Shown: positions 33,934 to 41,817, counted from the first letter of the stretch. The stretch is 64,000 bases of DNA from Schumannella sp. 10F1B-5-1 (GCF_006517535.1 NZ_VHQH01000040.1:124001-188000), one strand, 5' to 3'. Numbers and translations are program-made. Notes: generated from the letters alone by a model not told the origin.

Positions 33934-35873
33934 GCCCCCGCCACCTCGCCCTCGTGCGCCTGCTGGCCGTGTTCGTGGTCGCCTTCGGCCTCGTCTACCT
34001 CGGCTGGCGCTGGAGCTCGACCATCCCGTGGTCGGCCTGGTGGATCGGCGTGCCCCTCGTGATCGCCGAGACCTACAGCCTCGGCGAATCGGTGCTCTAC
34101 GCGCTCACGATGTGGAACGCGAAGCGCCGCCCCAGCGCTCCCGCCGCGCTGCCCGGCCGCACGGTCGACGTCTTCATCACGACCTACAACGAGCCGCTCG
34201 AGCTCGTGCTCAACACGGCCATCCACGCTCGCGACCTGACCTACCCGCACGAGACCTGGATCCTCGACGACGGCGACCGGCCCGAGTTCCGTCGCGCCGC
34301 CGAGGAGATCGGCGTCGGCTACATCACCCGCGGCCCCGAGTGGCACGGTCGCCAGCGCTTCGCCAAGGCCGGCAACATCAACAACGCGCTCTACAGCACG
34401 GCCGGCGAGTTCATCGCGATCCTGGATGCCGACCAGGTTCCCGAGACCCGGTTCCTCGACCGGGTGCTGGGCTACTTCGACGACGAGGCCGTCGCCTTCG
34501 TGCAGACGCCGCAGTCGTTCTGGAACGTCGACCGCGCCGACCCGCTCGGCAGCGGCGCCGAGCTGTTCTACGGCCCGATCCAGCAGGGCAAGGACGGCTG
34601 GGGTGCGGCGTTCTTCTGCGGCTCCAACGCCGTGCTGCGCCGCGAGGCGATCATGGCGCTCGGCCTCACCCGCTTCTCGCGCAGCGCCCGCGGCCGCATG
34701 CGCCAGGCCCTGCGCCAGGCCCGCTCGCGCCTCACCGACCTGCAGAGCCGGCTCGCCCTGCGCGACCCGGCCCAGCTGCCGATCCTCGACCGGGCGCTCG
34801 CCGCGCTCGCGATCGCCGAGCGACAGCACCGCACCGGCGAGGTGCTCAGCGAGATCTCCTGGGAGCTGCAGCGCGGCATCCGCTCGGCCGTGATCGACGG
34901 CGACGAAGAGGCCTCGGCCGCCGTGATCGGCGAGCTGGATGCGGCGGTCGAGTCGGTCGAGGTCGCGCGCACCGACCAGGCGCTCGCCGTGCACGCGCTC
35001 GACACCTCGAGCATCACCGAGGACATGGCGACCGCGATGCACCTGCACGCGATGGGCTGGACGAGCGTCTACCACCACGAGGTGCTCGTGCACGGGCTCG
35101 CGCCCGAGGACGTGCGCACGATGCTCACCCAGCGCAAGCGCTGGGCATCCGGCTCGATGCAGGTCTTCTTCGCCGAGAACCCGCTGTTCCTCAAGGGGCT
35201 CAGCCTCGCGCAGCGCTTCATGTACCTCGCCACGATGACGAGCTACCTCAACGGCTTCGCGGCCCTCGTCTACATCGCGGCGCCGATCGTGTTCCTCACC
35301 ACCGGGATCTTCCCGCTCGCGGCCGACGCGAGCGTGTTCCTGCTCTACTTCGTGCCGATGTTCCTGACCTGCCAGCTGCTGTTCCAGGCGGCGGGGCGCG
35401 GGTCGAGCGGACTGTGGCGCGGTCAGCAGATGTCGTTCGCCCTGTTCCCGACCTGGATCTCGGCGACGCTCTCGGGCGCCGCGGCATCCCTGCTCGGCAA
35501 GCACCTCTCGTTCTCGGTCACCGCCAAGTCGAAGCAGGGCGACGGCGGTGCCGACTACCGCGCCATCTGGCCCCAGCTTCTCGCGATCGGCCTGCTGGCG
35601 GTCGCCGCCGGCATCGGCATCGTGCGCGCCGCGACAGGGGATGCACCTCTCATCGCGACGCTGCTGACCCTGCTGTGGGTCGCTCTCGATTTCGTGCTCA
35701 TCGGATCGATGGTGCGCGCGGCCCGCTACCGCGGCCCCTCGTCCGACGTCGTCGATCCGCTGCCGCCGACCGACGAGCACCGCCGTGTGCTCGCCCTTCT
35801 GGCGAAGGAGTCCGCCGCCCGCGCCGAGGCGCGCCGCCCGGACTCGCCCGCCTCCCTGCCCGCCTCCGACTGA
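33930..35873 (+). CDS. Processive GT2 glycosyltransferase (cellulose/mannan synthase-like) with helical insertion
   Basis: This 647-residue membrane synthase has two N-terminal helices, a cytoplasmic GT-A domain and four or more C-terminal helices. GT motifs are TYNEPLELVLNTA, DDGDRPEF, DADQVPET, TED at 363-365 and QRKRW in LTQRKRWASGSMQ, as in BcsA-type beta-glycan synthases that extrude polysaccharide from UDP- or GDP-sugars. Between the GSNAVLRREAI acceptor segment and TED lies an extra helical stretch of about 115 residues (about 246-360), rich in Arg, Ala and Glu. The family normally has only a short link there. No PilZ domain is evident. The product is unknown; the nearby GH26 suggests a mannan-type chain. 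Confidence 0.88.
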   Translation: MSPRHLALVRLLAVFVVAFGLVYLGWRWSSTIPWSAWWIGVPLVIAETYSLGESVLYALTMWNAKRRPSAPAALPGRTVDVFITTYNEPLELVLNTAIHARDLTYPHETWILDDGDRPEFRRAAEEIGVGYITRGPEWHGRQRFAKAGNINNALYSTAGEFIAILDADQVPETRFLDRVLGYFDDEAVAFVQTPQSFWNVDRADPLGSGAELFYGPIQQGKDGWGAAFFCGSNAVLRREAIMALGLTRFSRSARGRMRQALRQARSRLTDLQSRLALRDPAQLPILDRALAALAIAERQHRTGEVLSEISWELQRGIRSAVIDGDEEASAAVIGELDAAVESVEVARTDQALAVHALDTSSITEDMATAMHLHAMGWTSVYHHEVLVHGLAPEDVRTMLTQRKRWASGSMQVFFAENPLFLKGLSLAQRFMYLATMTSYLNGFAALVYIAAPIVFLTTGIFPLAADASVFLLYFVPMFLTCQLLFQAAGRGSSGLWRGQQMSFALFPTWISATLSGAAASLLGKHLSFSVTAKSKQGDGGADYRAIWPQLLAIGLLAVAAGIGIVRAATGDAPLIATLLTLLWVALDFVLIGSMVRAARYRGPSSDVVDPLPPTDEHRRVLALLAKESAARAEARRPDSPASLPASD

Positions 35874-36014
35874 CCGGACCGCCCTCCGGCCCCGACCTCC
35901 CCGAATACCCGGCTCCTCCGAAACGCACCTCCCGCACCACCGCTCCACCCGCGTCCCCGCGCATCCCGAGCACCCCTCTCGCCCCCGCACCACCGAAACC
36001 CCCAGGAGATCCCC
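35874..36014 (+). promoter_or_regulatory. C-rich, G-poor spacer between GT2 and STAS genes
   Basis: From about 35895 to 36003 the plus strand is dominated by C with A and very few G (for example CACCTCCCGCACCACCGCTC). Such unstructured C-rich RNA is the pattern of Rho loading sites. It could attenuate transcription between synthase and the downstream genes. An AGGAGAT ribosome site for the STAS gene closes the spacer. Confidence 0.45.
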
Positions 36015-36362
36015 GTGTCGCTGCTCACCGCTCCCGTCACGAGCACCGCCCCGCTCGCCGTCGACCTCGAGGTCGACGGAGCCCTCGACGCCGCCGCCGT
36101 CCTGCGGCTGCGCCGCGACGTCGTCGCCTCGCAGGTCGACGGACCCGCCATCGTGCTGGTCGACGTCACCGGCGTCGACCGCGTCACCGCGTCCGGCATC
36201 GCCGGACTGCTCGAGCTGCTGCGCATCGCCCGGTCCGCCGGGGGAGAGCTGCGCGTCGTCGGCGAGTCCGCCGGCCTCGCCACGGCCCGCGCCGCGCTGC
36301 AGCTCACCACCGTCGTGGCCGTCTACCGCGGACGCGCGCATGCCCTCGCCGGAATCGCCTGA
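36015..36362 (+). CDS. Stand-alone STAS domain protein
   Basis: This 115-residue protein is a single STAS fold: VDLEVDGALDAAAVLRLRRD, then IVLVDVTGVDRVTASGIAGL and ELLRIARSAGGELRVVGESA. The Ser in TASGI aligns with the phosphorylated Ser of anti-sigma factor antagonists (DSSG type), although the preceding residues differ. Such proteins act in partner-switching with a kinase; none is visible here. Its place between a polysaccharide synthase and a glycosidase suggests it regulates the cassette. The GTG start follows AGGAGAT. The last 23 bp overlap the GH26 start. Confidence 0.83.
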   Translation: MSLLTAPVTSTAPLAVDLEVDGALDAAAVLRLRRDVVASQVDGPAIVLVDVTGVDRVTASGIAGLLELLRIARSAGGELRVVGESAGLATARAALQLTTVVAVYRGRAHALAGIA

Positions 36363-37590
36363 GCCCGGCTTCGTCGGCCACCCGCCGACGAAGCGCCGGC
36401 GGCCGAGCCTGCTCGTGCCGCTGGTCATCATGGCGCTCGTGGCGGGCGGCATCGCGGTCGGCTCGAACCAGCTCGCCTCGCAGGCCATCTCCCCGGTCGC
36501 GAGCACGCGCGACTGCCTCGCCGGCGATCGCGCCGCGCTCGTGCCCGAGACCGGCGTGCTGTTCGGCGTCAACCTCGACTGGGACACCGAGACGCTCGCC
36601 GAGCACGCCGAGAACATCGGTCACAAGGCCGCCGTCAGCGTGCAGTTCAGCGACATCCCCTATGACCGGGCGACCTGGCAGCACACGCTCGGCGCCGTCG
36701 AGCAGGTCAAGGCGAACGGCGGCATCCTGCTGCTGACGCTCGAGCCGCACGGCGGGCTGCTCACGATGAGCGACACCGTCATCCAGCGGCTCGCGAAGGA
36801 TCTGCGCGACATCAACGCCGACGGCGTTCCGGTGATCGTGCGGTTCGCGCACGAGATGAACGGCTCCTGGTACGCCTGGGGGCAGCAGCCCGAGCTCTAT
36901 GTCGAGACGTTTCGCCGGGTCGCCGAGGCCGTGCACGAGCGCGCGCCGCTGACGTCGATGATGTGGGCGCCGAACTACGGTGGCGGCTATCCGTTCACCG
37001 GCGGTCAGTTCGCGGCGCAGCCCGGCACGGCCGACTTCGCCGATCTCGACACCGACGGCGACGGCGTGCTCACGATGTCGGACGACAGCTACGCCCCCTA
37101 CTTCCCGGGGGATGACGCGGTCGACTGGGTGGGCATCTCGCTCTACCACTGGGGCAATCAGCGGCCGTGGGGCGACAACGACATCGCCGAGCCGGACAAG
37201 TTCGCCGACATGCTGACCGGCACCTACAACGGCACGGCGGGTGACGACGCGGCGATCCCCGACTTCTACCAGGTCTATGGCGTCGACCACGATCACCCGG
37301 TCGCGATCCCCGAGACGGCGGCGATCTACACGCCGTCGCGCGGCGACGAACCGGGCAGCTCGAGCGAGCTCGCCGTCAAGAGCGCCTGGTGGGACCAGGT
37401 GTTCTCCGACGACATCCCGAACGAGTTCCCGCAGCTCAAGATGATCAACTGGTTCGAGTGGAAGAAGGTCGAGGTCGAGATCGACGACACCGTCGACTGG
37501 CGGGCGGCGAGCAGCAAGGCCACCCGCTCGGCGTTCGCGAAGGCCCTGCCCTCCTGGCTCGACTACGCCGACGACGTGAAGGCCTGCTGA
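36340..37590 (+). CDS. Membrane-anchored GH26 (beta-mannanase-like) glycosidase
   Basis: This 416-residue protein has a cytoplasmic basic N-terminus, an uncleaved anchor (about 19-40; LLVPLVIMALVAGGIAVGSN) and an extracellular (beta/alpha)8 GH26 domain. The acid/base is Glu172 in VIVRFAHEMNGSWYAWG and the likely nucleophile Glu325 in VAIPETAAIYTPSR. The segment PLTSMMWAPNYGGGYPF is also GH26-like. A DTDGDG calcium-loop motif (near 231-242) precedes a conserved VDWVGISLYHWG strand. GH26 enzymes mostly cut beta-1,4-mannan, some mixed-linkage glucan. It probably trims or releases the polymer made by the upstream GT2. ATG 36340 overlaps the STAS gene by 23 bp. Confidence 0.88.
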   Translation: MPSPESPEPGFVGHPPTKRRRPSLLVPLVIMALVAGGIAVGSNQLASQAISPVASTRDCLAGDRAALVPETGVLFGVNLDWDTETLAEHAENIGHKAAVSVQFSDIPYDRATWQHTLGAVEQVKANGGILLLTLEPHGGLLTMSDTVIQRLAKDLRDINADGVPVIVRFAHEMNGSWYAWGQQPELYVETFRRVAEAVHERAPLTSMMWAPNYGGGYPFTGGQFAAQPGTADFADLDTDGDGVLTMSDDSYAPYFPGDDAVDWVGISLYHWGNQRPWGDNDIAEPDKFADMLTGTYNGTAGDDAAIPDFYQVYGVDHDHPVAIPETAAIYTPSRGDEPGSSSELAVKSAWWDQVFSDDIPNEFPQLKMINWFEWKKVEVEIDDTVDWRAASSKATRSAFAKALPSWLDYADDVKAC

Positions 37591-37608
37591 GCGCCGGGGT
37601 CCCGCGAC

Positions 37609-37640
37609 GGGCGGTGACGCGGTCGGGCGGTGACGCGGTC
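37609..37640. repeat. Tandem 16-bp duplication before the A1S_2505-like gene
   Basis: GGGCGGTGACGCGGTC occurs twice in direct tandem (37609-37624 and 37625-37640), between the GH26 stop and the next start. Confidence 0.8.
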
Positions 37641-37670
37641 GGCGCGGGTAACGTCGAGCGCGGAGGATCC

Positions 37671-38114
37671 ATGAGCGACAACGTGACCACCGGCGCCGGC
37701 GGGCGCGCGATCAGCGCGGCGCAGATCGACGTGCTCGCCGACGGCGAGGTGTTCGTCTTCGGCTCGAATCCGGCCGGGCACCACGCGGCCGGCGCCGCCC
37801 GCTTCGCCGTCGAGCGCTTCGGCGCCGTCGTCGGCGAGGGGCATGGGATGCACGGCCGCAGCTACGCGATCGACACCATGAGCGGGTTGCCGGTGCTGCG
37901 CGCCGAGGCGGCGACGTTCCTCTCCTTCGCGGCCGCGCATCCCGAGCTGACCTTCCTCGTGACCGAGGTCGGCTGCGGCATCGCCGGGTACGTGCCCGAG
38001 GAGGTCGCGCCGGCGTTCGCGGGCGCCGGGGCGAACGTGGCGCTGCCGGCGTCGTTCGCCGCGGTGCTCGACGAGGCCGCGCCGGGGGAGCCCGGCGTCG
38101 CGCCGGGGGAGTAG
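37671..38114 (+). CDS. A1S_2505-like Gly-rich small protein
   Basis: This 147-residue protein centres on EVFVFGSNPAGHHAAGAARF and AVVGEGHGMHGRSYAIDTM, followed by FLVTEVGCGIAGYVPEEVAP. The pattern FVFGSN-x-GxHxxGAA is shared with small proteins labelled A1S_2505 family phage non-structural proteins. It resembles a Rossmann- or macro-like nucleotide-binding core. The biochemical role is unknown; a nucleotide or ADP-ribose ligand would be guesswork. ATG 37671 follows GGAGGA. No phage genes are nearby. Confidence 0.75.
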   Translation: MSDNVTTGAGGRAISAAQIDVLADGEVFVFGSNPAGHHAAGAARFAVERFGAVVGEGHGMHGRSYAIDTMSGLPVLRAEAATFLSFAAAHPELTFLVTEVGCGIAGYVPEEVAPAFAGAGANVALPASFAAVLDEAAPGEPGVAPGE

Positions 38115-38134
38115 CCCGCGGGATGCCGCCCGCC

Positions 38135-38140
38135 TACACT
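38135..38140 (+). promoter_or_regulatory. -10 box of the DUF1801 gene
   Basis: TACACT, 6 nt before ATG 38147. Confidence 0.5.
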
Positions 38141-38146
38141 GCGGGC

Positions 38147-38497
38147 ATGGCGGCGCCGACGACGATCGACGAGTACCTGGCGGGATTCCCCGACGATAAG
38201 CGCGCCGTGCTGCAGCAGATGCGGGAGCGCATCCTGAGCGTCAGGCCCGACGCGGTCGAGATGATCAAGTACGGCATGCCGACCTTCGAGATGCCGAACG
38301 GCTACCGCATGTATTTCGCGGGCTGGGCGAAGCACATCGGCGTCTACCCGGTGCCGCGCGGCGACGACGACTTCGAGACGGCCGTCGCGCCCTATCGGCA
38401 CGCGAAGGACACCGTGCGGTTCGCGTTGCGGGAGCCGGTGCCGCGGGAGCTCGTCGACCGCATCACGGCGCACATCGCCGCGCGCCGCGCCTCCTGA
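38147..38497 (+). CDS. DUF1801 (YdhG-like) protein
   Basis: This 116-residue protein has the family pattern TIDEYLAGFPDDKRAVLQQM, MIKYGMPTFEMPNGYRMYF and GWAKHIGVYPVPRG. The fold is related to frataxin/YdhG; the function is not established. ATG 38147 was chosen over an upstream GTG frame because TACACT ends 6 nt before it and the family starts near residue 1. It is convergent with a Nudix gene. Confidence 0.87.
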   Translation: MAAPTTIDEYLAGFPDDKRAVLQQMRERILSVRPDAVEMIKYGMPTFEMPNGYRMYFAGWAKHIGVYPVPRGDDDFETAVAPYRHAKDTVRFALREPVPRELVDRITAHIAARRAS

Positions 38498-38520
38498 CTG
38501 ACCAATCCGGGACGGGGCCG

Positions 38521-38988
38521 TCAGCGAGAGAGCAGGTCGCGCAGGGCGTCGAGCGCCGGCACCTGACCGGTCACGAGCAGCGAGCGGGCGTCGTCGAGCG
38601 CGACCCAGCGGGCGTCGTCGATCTCGGGGAAGCTCTGCATCCGACCCGAGCGGGGCGGCCACTCGGTCTCGAAGCTGTTGCTGCGCACCGCATCCACCTC
38701 GAACCCCGGCGCGCGGGCGGTGAACACCGTCACGACCTTGCCCGAGCGCTGGCGGAACTCGCCGAGCGGCACGCAGTCGTCGGCCGCGACGGGCGCGGGC
38801 GCGCCGATCTCCTCGGTGAACTCGCGTAGCGCCGCCTCCAGCGGAGCCTCGTCGTCGTCGAACTCGCCCTTCGGGATCGACCAGGCGTGCTCCTGCTTGC
38901 GCGCCCAGAACGGCCCGCCCATGTGCGCGATGAAGACCTCGAGCGCGTCAGGGCTCCCGCGGTGGAGCAGAAGGCCGGCGCTGCGCAT
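38521..38988 (-). CDS. Nudix hydrolase
   Basis: This protein of about 155 residues has an intact Nudix box: GEFDDDEAPLEAALREFTEE followed by IGAP. RSAGLLLHRG opens it and SIPKGE leads into the box. Length and the C-terminal FPEIDDARWVALDDARSLL match small diadenosine- or ADP-ribose-type Nudix proteins, but the substrate is not predictable. ATG 38986-38988 is used; a GTG directly before it is equally possible. GGCGGA lies a few bases upstream. Confidence 0.9.
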   Translation of the reverse strand: MRSAGLLLHRGSPDALEVFIAHMGGPFWARKQEHAWSIPKGEFDDDEAPLEAALREFTEEIGAPAPVAADDCVPLGEFRQRSGKVVTVFTARAPGFEVDAVRSNSFETEWPPRSGRMQSFPEIDDARWVALDDARSLLVTGQVPALDALRDLLSR

Positions 38989-39042
38989 CACGGTTCCGCC
39001 GTCTGCTCCGCCGCCGAATCCGAGACCGCCGCCGACCGCCGC

Positions 39043-39735
39043 TCAGACGGCAGCGGTCACCGCCGTCGCCTTGACCAGGATCGGCATGTGGTCGCTCGCG
39101 CCCTTCGGCAGCGACGCGACGCTGCCGATGTGCATCTTGAGCGAGGTGACGAAGTCGAAGTGCCCGCGGATGTAGCGGTAGCGCTTGTAGGTGTGCGAGT
39201 CGCTGAAGGTGAGCGCGTGGCCCGAGCGGTCCATCTGCTTCTGCAGGCCGCCGTGGAACAGAGGGTAGTTGTAGTCGCCGACCATGAGCATCGGCACCTC
39301 GGGCGCCCACTCGGCGAGCAGCTGGTGCGACAGCTTGATCTGGCGGCGGCGGGCCGAGTTCATCGTGGTCAGCGGCGCGGCGTGGAACGACGCGACCACG
39401 ACCTCCTCGTCGGTGGCGCGGTCGACGAGCTTGATCGCCAGCAGGCGCTCCTCGCCGGGCGACATGAGGTAGTCGTGGAACGACTTGGGCAGCGTGAAGA
39501 CGGCGGTCTCGAGCGCCGAGAAGGCGTCTTCGCGGTGGTAGATCGCCAGGCCCAGACGGTTGCGCTCGGTCGACGCCGCGCGGTGCAGGGGGCCGATCGT
39601 GGCGGGCAGCTTGCTGCTGTCGCACTCCTGCAGGCACAGCACGTCGAGCTCGTGCTCGAGCGCGAGCTGCTCGAGCTCGTGGGCGGCGGCGTTCTTCCAG
39701 AGGTTATAGCTGCCGATGCGGAGTTCAGACGGCAC
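39043..39735 (-). CDS. Endonuclease/exonuclease/phosphatase (EEP) family protein
   Basis: This 230-residue protein carries the EEP motifs in order: IGSYNLWKN, LCLQECD (metal Glu), VVVASFHAAPL, LMVGDYNYPL and KGASDHMPILV (catalytic Asp-His). It would hydrolyse phosphodiester or phosphomonoester bonds with Mg; DNA, RNA, lipid and sugar-phosphate substrates all occur in the family. There is no signal peptide, so it is cytoplasmic. The GTG start at 39733-39735 has no clear ribosome site. 54 bp separate it from the Nudix gene on the same strand, so they may be co-transcribed. Confidence 0.88.
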   Translation of the reverse strand: MPSELRIGSYNLWKNAAAHELEQLALEHELDVLCLQECDSSKLPATIGPLHRAASTERNRLGLAIYHREDAFSALETAVFTLPKSFHDYLMSPGEERLLAIKLVDRATDEEVVVASFHAAPLTTMNSARRRQIKLSHQLLAEWAPEVPMLMVGDYNYPLFHGGLQKQMDRSGHALTFSDSHTYKRYRYIRGHFDFVTSLKMHIGSVASLPKGASDHMPILVKATAVTAAV

Positions 39736-39935
39736 GGATCTGCTTTCGTCGTGGGGAGGTCACGGGAGTCGAGGGAGCTCCCGCCGGGCATTCGGAGCGC
39801 CGGCGCCGGAGGCTCGGTTCATTCTGTCGTGTTTCGACGCTAGACCGCGCACCCGCGACCGAGGGGGAGTCTCACCGGGCACCCAGGAGGCTCATCAGCG
39901 TGCACGCCACGTTCGACGCCGTTCGGGCATCTCCC

Positions 39936-40682
39936 CTAGATCAGCAGAGCTCCCGCAGACGCGAGATCCCTCGACAGCTGCTCGTCGGCGGGCAGGTCGC
40001 TGATGACCGCGGTGATCGCGTCGAATGGCAGCACTGTGTGGCGGGACGCGACTCCGAGCTTCTCCTGGCTGCCGAGCACGTAGGTGTCGGCAGCGCGGGA
40101 CGCGAGAGCGCGCTTCATCGCGGCTTCTTCCGGATCGCCGGTCGTCAGTCCGGCGGAGGGGTGCACCCCCGTGACGCCCAGGAAGAAGATGTCCGCGCCG
40201 ATGCGGCTAGCCGCCTCCACAGCTGTGGCGCCGCAGGCGACGGCGGAGTGCTTCAACAGCTGACCGCCGATCAGGAACACGTCGGCGTCGTGATCGAGGA
40301 GCGCGCCGGCGATGGTGGGGCTGTGCGTGATGATGGCGCACGGGAAGTCTCGTGGCAGCGCTTCGACCATCGCGAGCGTGGTCGTGCCGCCGTCGAGAAT
40401 GATCGTGGATCCGGGGTCGATCAGCTCGATGGCCCGGGTGGCGATGCGCCGCTTGCTCTCCGTCGCCACCGTCGTCCGCGTGGCGTAGTCCGCGACGGCA
40501 GGGGAAGCCGGGAGCGCGCCTCCGTAGACACGGACCGCGAGGCCGGCTGCGTCCAGCTCGCGGAGATCCCGTCGGATGCTGTCTTCGGACACGCCCAACT
40601 CCACGGCGGTCTCCTTGGCGATGATCCGGCCCGCTGTGCGCAACCTCTGCAGAATCAGTTCCTTCCGCGCCGCTGCCAGCAT
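39936..40682 (-). CDS. DeoR family transcriptional regulator
   Basis: This 248-residue regulator has an N-terminal HTH (about 5-57; ELILQRLRTAGRIIAKETAV, LGVSEDSIRRDLRELDAAGL). The DeoRC sugar-phosphate-sensing domain follows (TIILDGGTTTLAMVEALP, FLIGGQLLKHSAVACGATAV, DIFFLGVTGVHPSAGLTTGD). I used ATG 40680-40682 because GAAGGA lies 7 nt upstream; longer starts have none. It is divergent from the DUF4406-LysE genes across a 43-bp AT-richer gap, so it probably represses them. DeoR ligands are usually phosphorylated sugars or nucleosides, which suits a deoxyribosyltransferase-like neighbour. Confidence 0.9.
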   Translation of the reverse strand: MLAAARKELILQRLRTAGRIIAKETAVELGVSEDSIRRDLRELDAAGLAVRVYGGALPASPAVADYATRTTVATESKRRIATRAIELIDPGSTIILDGGTTTLAMVEALPRDFPCAIITHSPTIAGALLDHDADVFLIGGQLLKHSAVACGATAVEAASRIGADIFFLGVTGVHPSAGLTTGDPEEAAMKRALASRAADTYVLGSQEKLGVASRHTVLPFDAITAVISDLPADEQLSRDLASAGALLI

Positions 40683-40725
40683 GCACGATCCTTCCCGTTG
40701 TTGCACGTTTGTGTGTATTGTGACG
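40683..40725. promoter_or_regulatory. Divergent control region of the DeoR and DUF4406 genes
   Basis: The 43 bp are AT-richer than the surroundings, with TTGTTGCACGTTTGTGTG and a TATTGT box (40716-40721). The likely DeoR binding site lies here, but I cannot define its exact repeat. Confidence 0.4.
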
Positions 40726-41121
40726 ATGGTGTCCCACCCTATGATGATCCTCATCGCCGGCCCCTACTCCTCCGGTACCGGAGGAGACGAGTCGCTGATT
40801 GCGCAGAATCTGGCTCGGCTCGAGAAGGCGGCATGGCCGATCTTCCTCGCCGGGCACGTTCCGATGATCGGCGAATGGGCCGCGCTCCCGATCCTCGCGA
40901 GCGCGAGCGCCAACGGAGTCGCGGCGGCCGATGCGGGTGCGCTGGCCGGTCAGGTGATGTACCCCACGGCGGCGCGACTGCTCCAGCACTGCGACGCGGT
41001 CCTGCGTCTCCCGGGCGAATCGCGCGGCGCCGACCAGGACGTCGCGATCGCCCGAGAGCGCGGGCTTCCTGTGTACTTCGCGCTCGACCACATCCCCGGC
41101 GTCGAATCGGTCGTCGCATGA
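40726..41121 (+). CDS. DUF4406 nucleoside 2-deoxyribosyltransferase-like protein
   Basis: This protein of about 131 residues has MILIAGPYSSGTGGDESLIA at the start, LAGHVPMIGEWAALPIL in the middle and CDAVLRLPGESRGADQDVAI near the end. This is the nucleoside 2-deoxyribosyltransferase fold of the DUF4406 type. The ESRGAD-Q-D segment matches the catalytic SxGxxxE/D region. Activity is unproven. Starts at ATG 40726, GTG 40729 (7 nt after TATTGT) or ATG 40741 are all possible. The stop overlaps the LysE start (ATGA). Confidence 0.8.
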   Translation: MVSHPMMILIAGPYSSGTGGDESLIAQNLARLEKAAWPIFLAGHVPMIGEWAALPILASASANGVAAADAGALAGQVMYPTAARLLQHCDAVLRLPGESRGADQDVAIARERGLPVYFALDHIPGVESVVA

Positions 41122-41732
41122 GCATCGCGTTCATGATCACCACGCTCGTCGTCGTGATGACCCCCGGAACGGGCGCGATCTACAGCATCGCCACCGGCCT
41201 CTCCCAGGGGCGCCGCGCCGGTGTCGTCGCCGCGCTCGGCTGCGCGATCGGGGTGGTTCCGCACATGATCGCGGCGATCACCGGCCTCGCCGCCGTGCTG
41301 AACGCCTCGGCGATCGCCTTCGAGTGCGTGAGGTGGTTCGGCGTCGCCTATCTGCTGTTCCTGGCTTGGCAAGCTGCCCGCGACGATTCGGCGATCGCAC
41401 TCGAGGGTGACGCCGCGGCGCCCGCGTCGCCCTGGCGGATCATCCGCACCGCGGTGCTCATCAACGTCCTCAATCCCAAGCTGACGATCTTCTTCTTCGC
41501 GTTCCTCCCGCAGTTCGTCCCCGCCGGCACCGAGAACGAGTCGTTGCACATGATCGGGCTGAGCCTCGTGTTCATGCTCGCGACCTTCATCGTCTTCGCC
41601 TTCTATGGAGCGTTCGCTGCGGGAGTGCGGAAGCACATCGTCCGCCGGCCGCGCGTGACAGTGTGGATTCGTCGTTCGTTCGCCGCGACGTACGTGCTCC
41701 TCGCGGGCCGCCTCGCGATCGAGAGCCGCTGA
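41118..41732 (+). CDS. LysE/RhtB family exporter
   Basis: This 204-residue membrane protein has six predicted helices. Family features are the N-terminal VVVMTPGTGAIYSIATGLSQ and GRRAGVVAALGCAIGV, plus INVLNPKLTIFFFAFLPQFV. LysE/RhtB proteins export amino acids or related metabolites. Coupling to the DUF4406 gene by ATGA and shared control by the DeoR regulator suggest it exports a product or toxic intermediate of that enzyme; this is inference. Confidence 0.9.
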   Translation: MSIAFMITTLVVVMTPGTGAIYSIATGLSQGRRAGVVAALGCAIGVVPHMIAAITGLAAVLNASAIAFECVRWFGVAYLLFLAWQAARDDSAIALEGDAAAPASPWRIIRTAVLINVLNPKLTIFFFAFLPQFVPAGTENESLHMIGLSLVFMLATFIVFAFYGAFAAGVRKHIVRRPRVTVWIRRSFAATYVLLAGRLAIESR

Positions 41733-41805
41733 GGCGCGACCGAGGGTCTGCTGGTCGGCGTCGACGTCGGCATCCCGCTCCGGCGGTGACGCGCTCCACG
41801 TGCCG

Positions 41806-41811
41806 TATCGT
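41806..41811 (+). promoter_or_regulatory. -10 box of the YciI gene
   Basis: TATCGT, 6 nt before GTG 41818. Confidence 0.45.
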
Positions 41812-41817
41812 GGCGAC

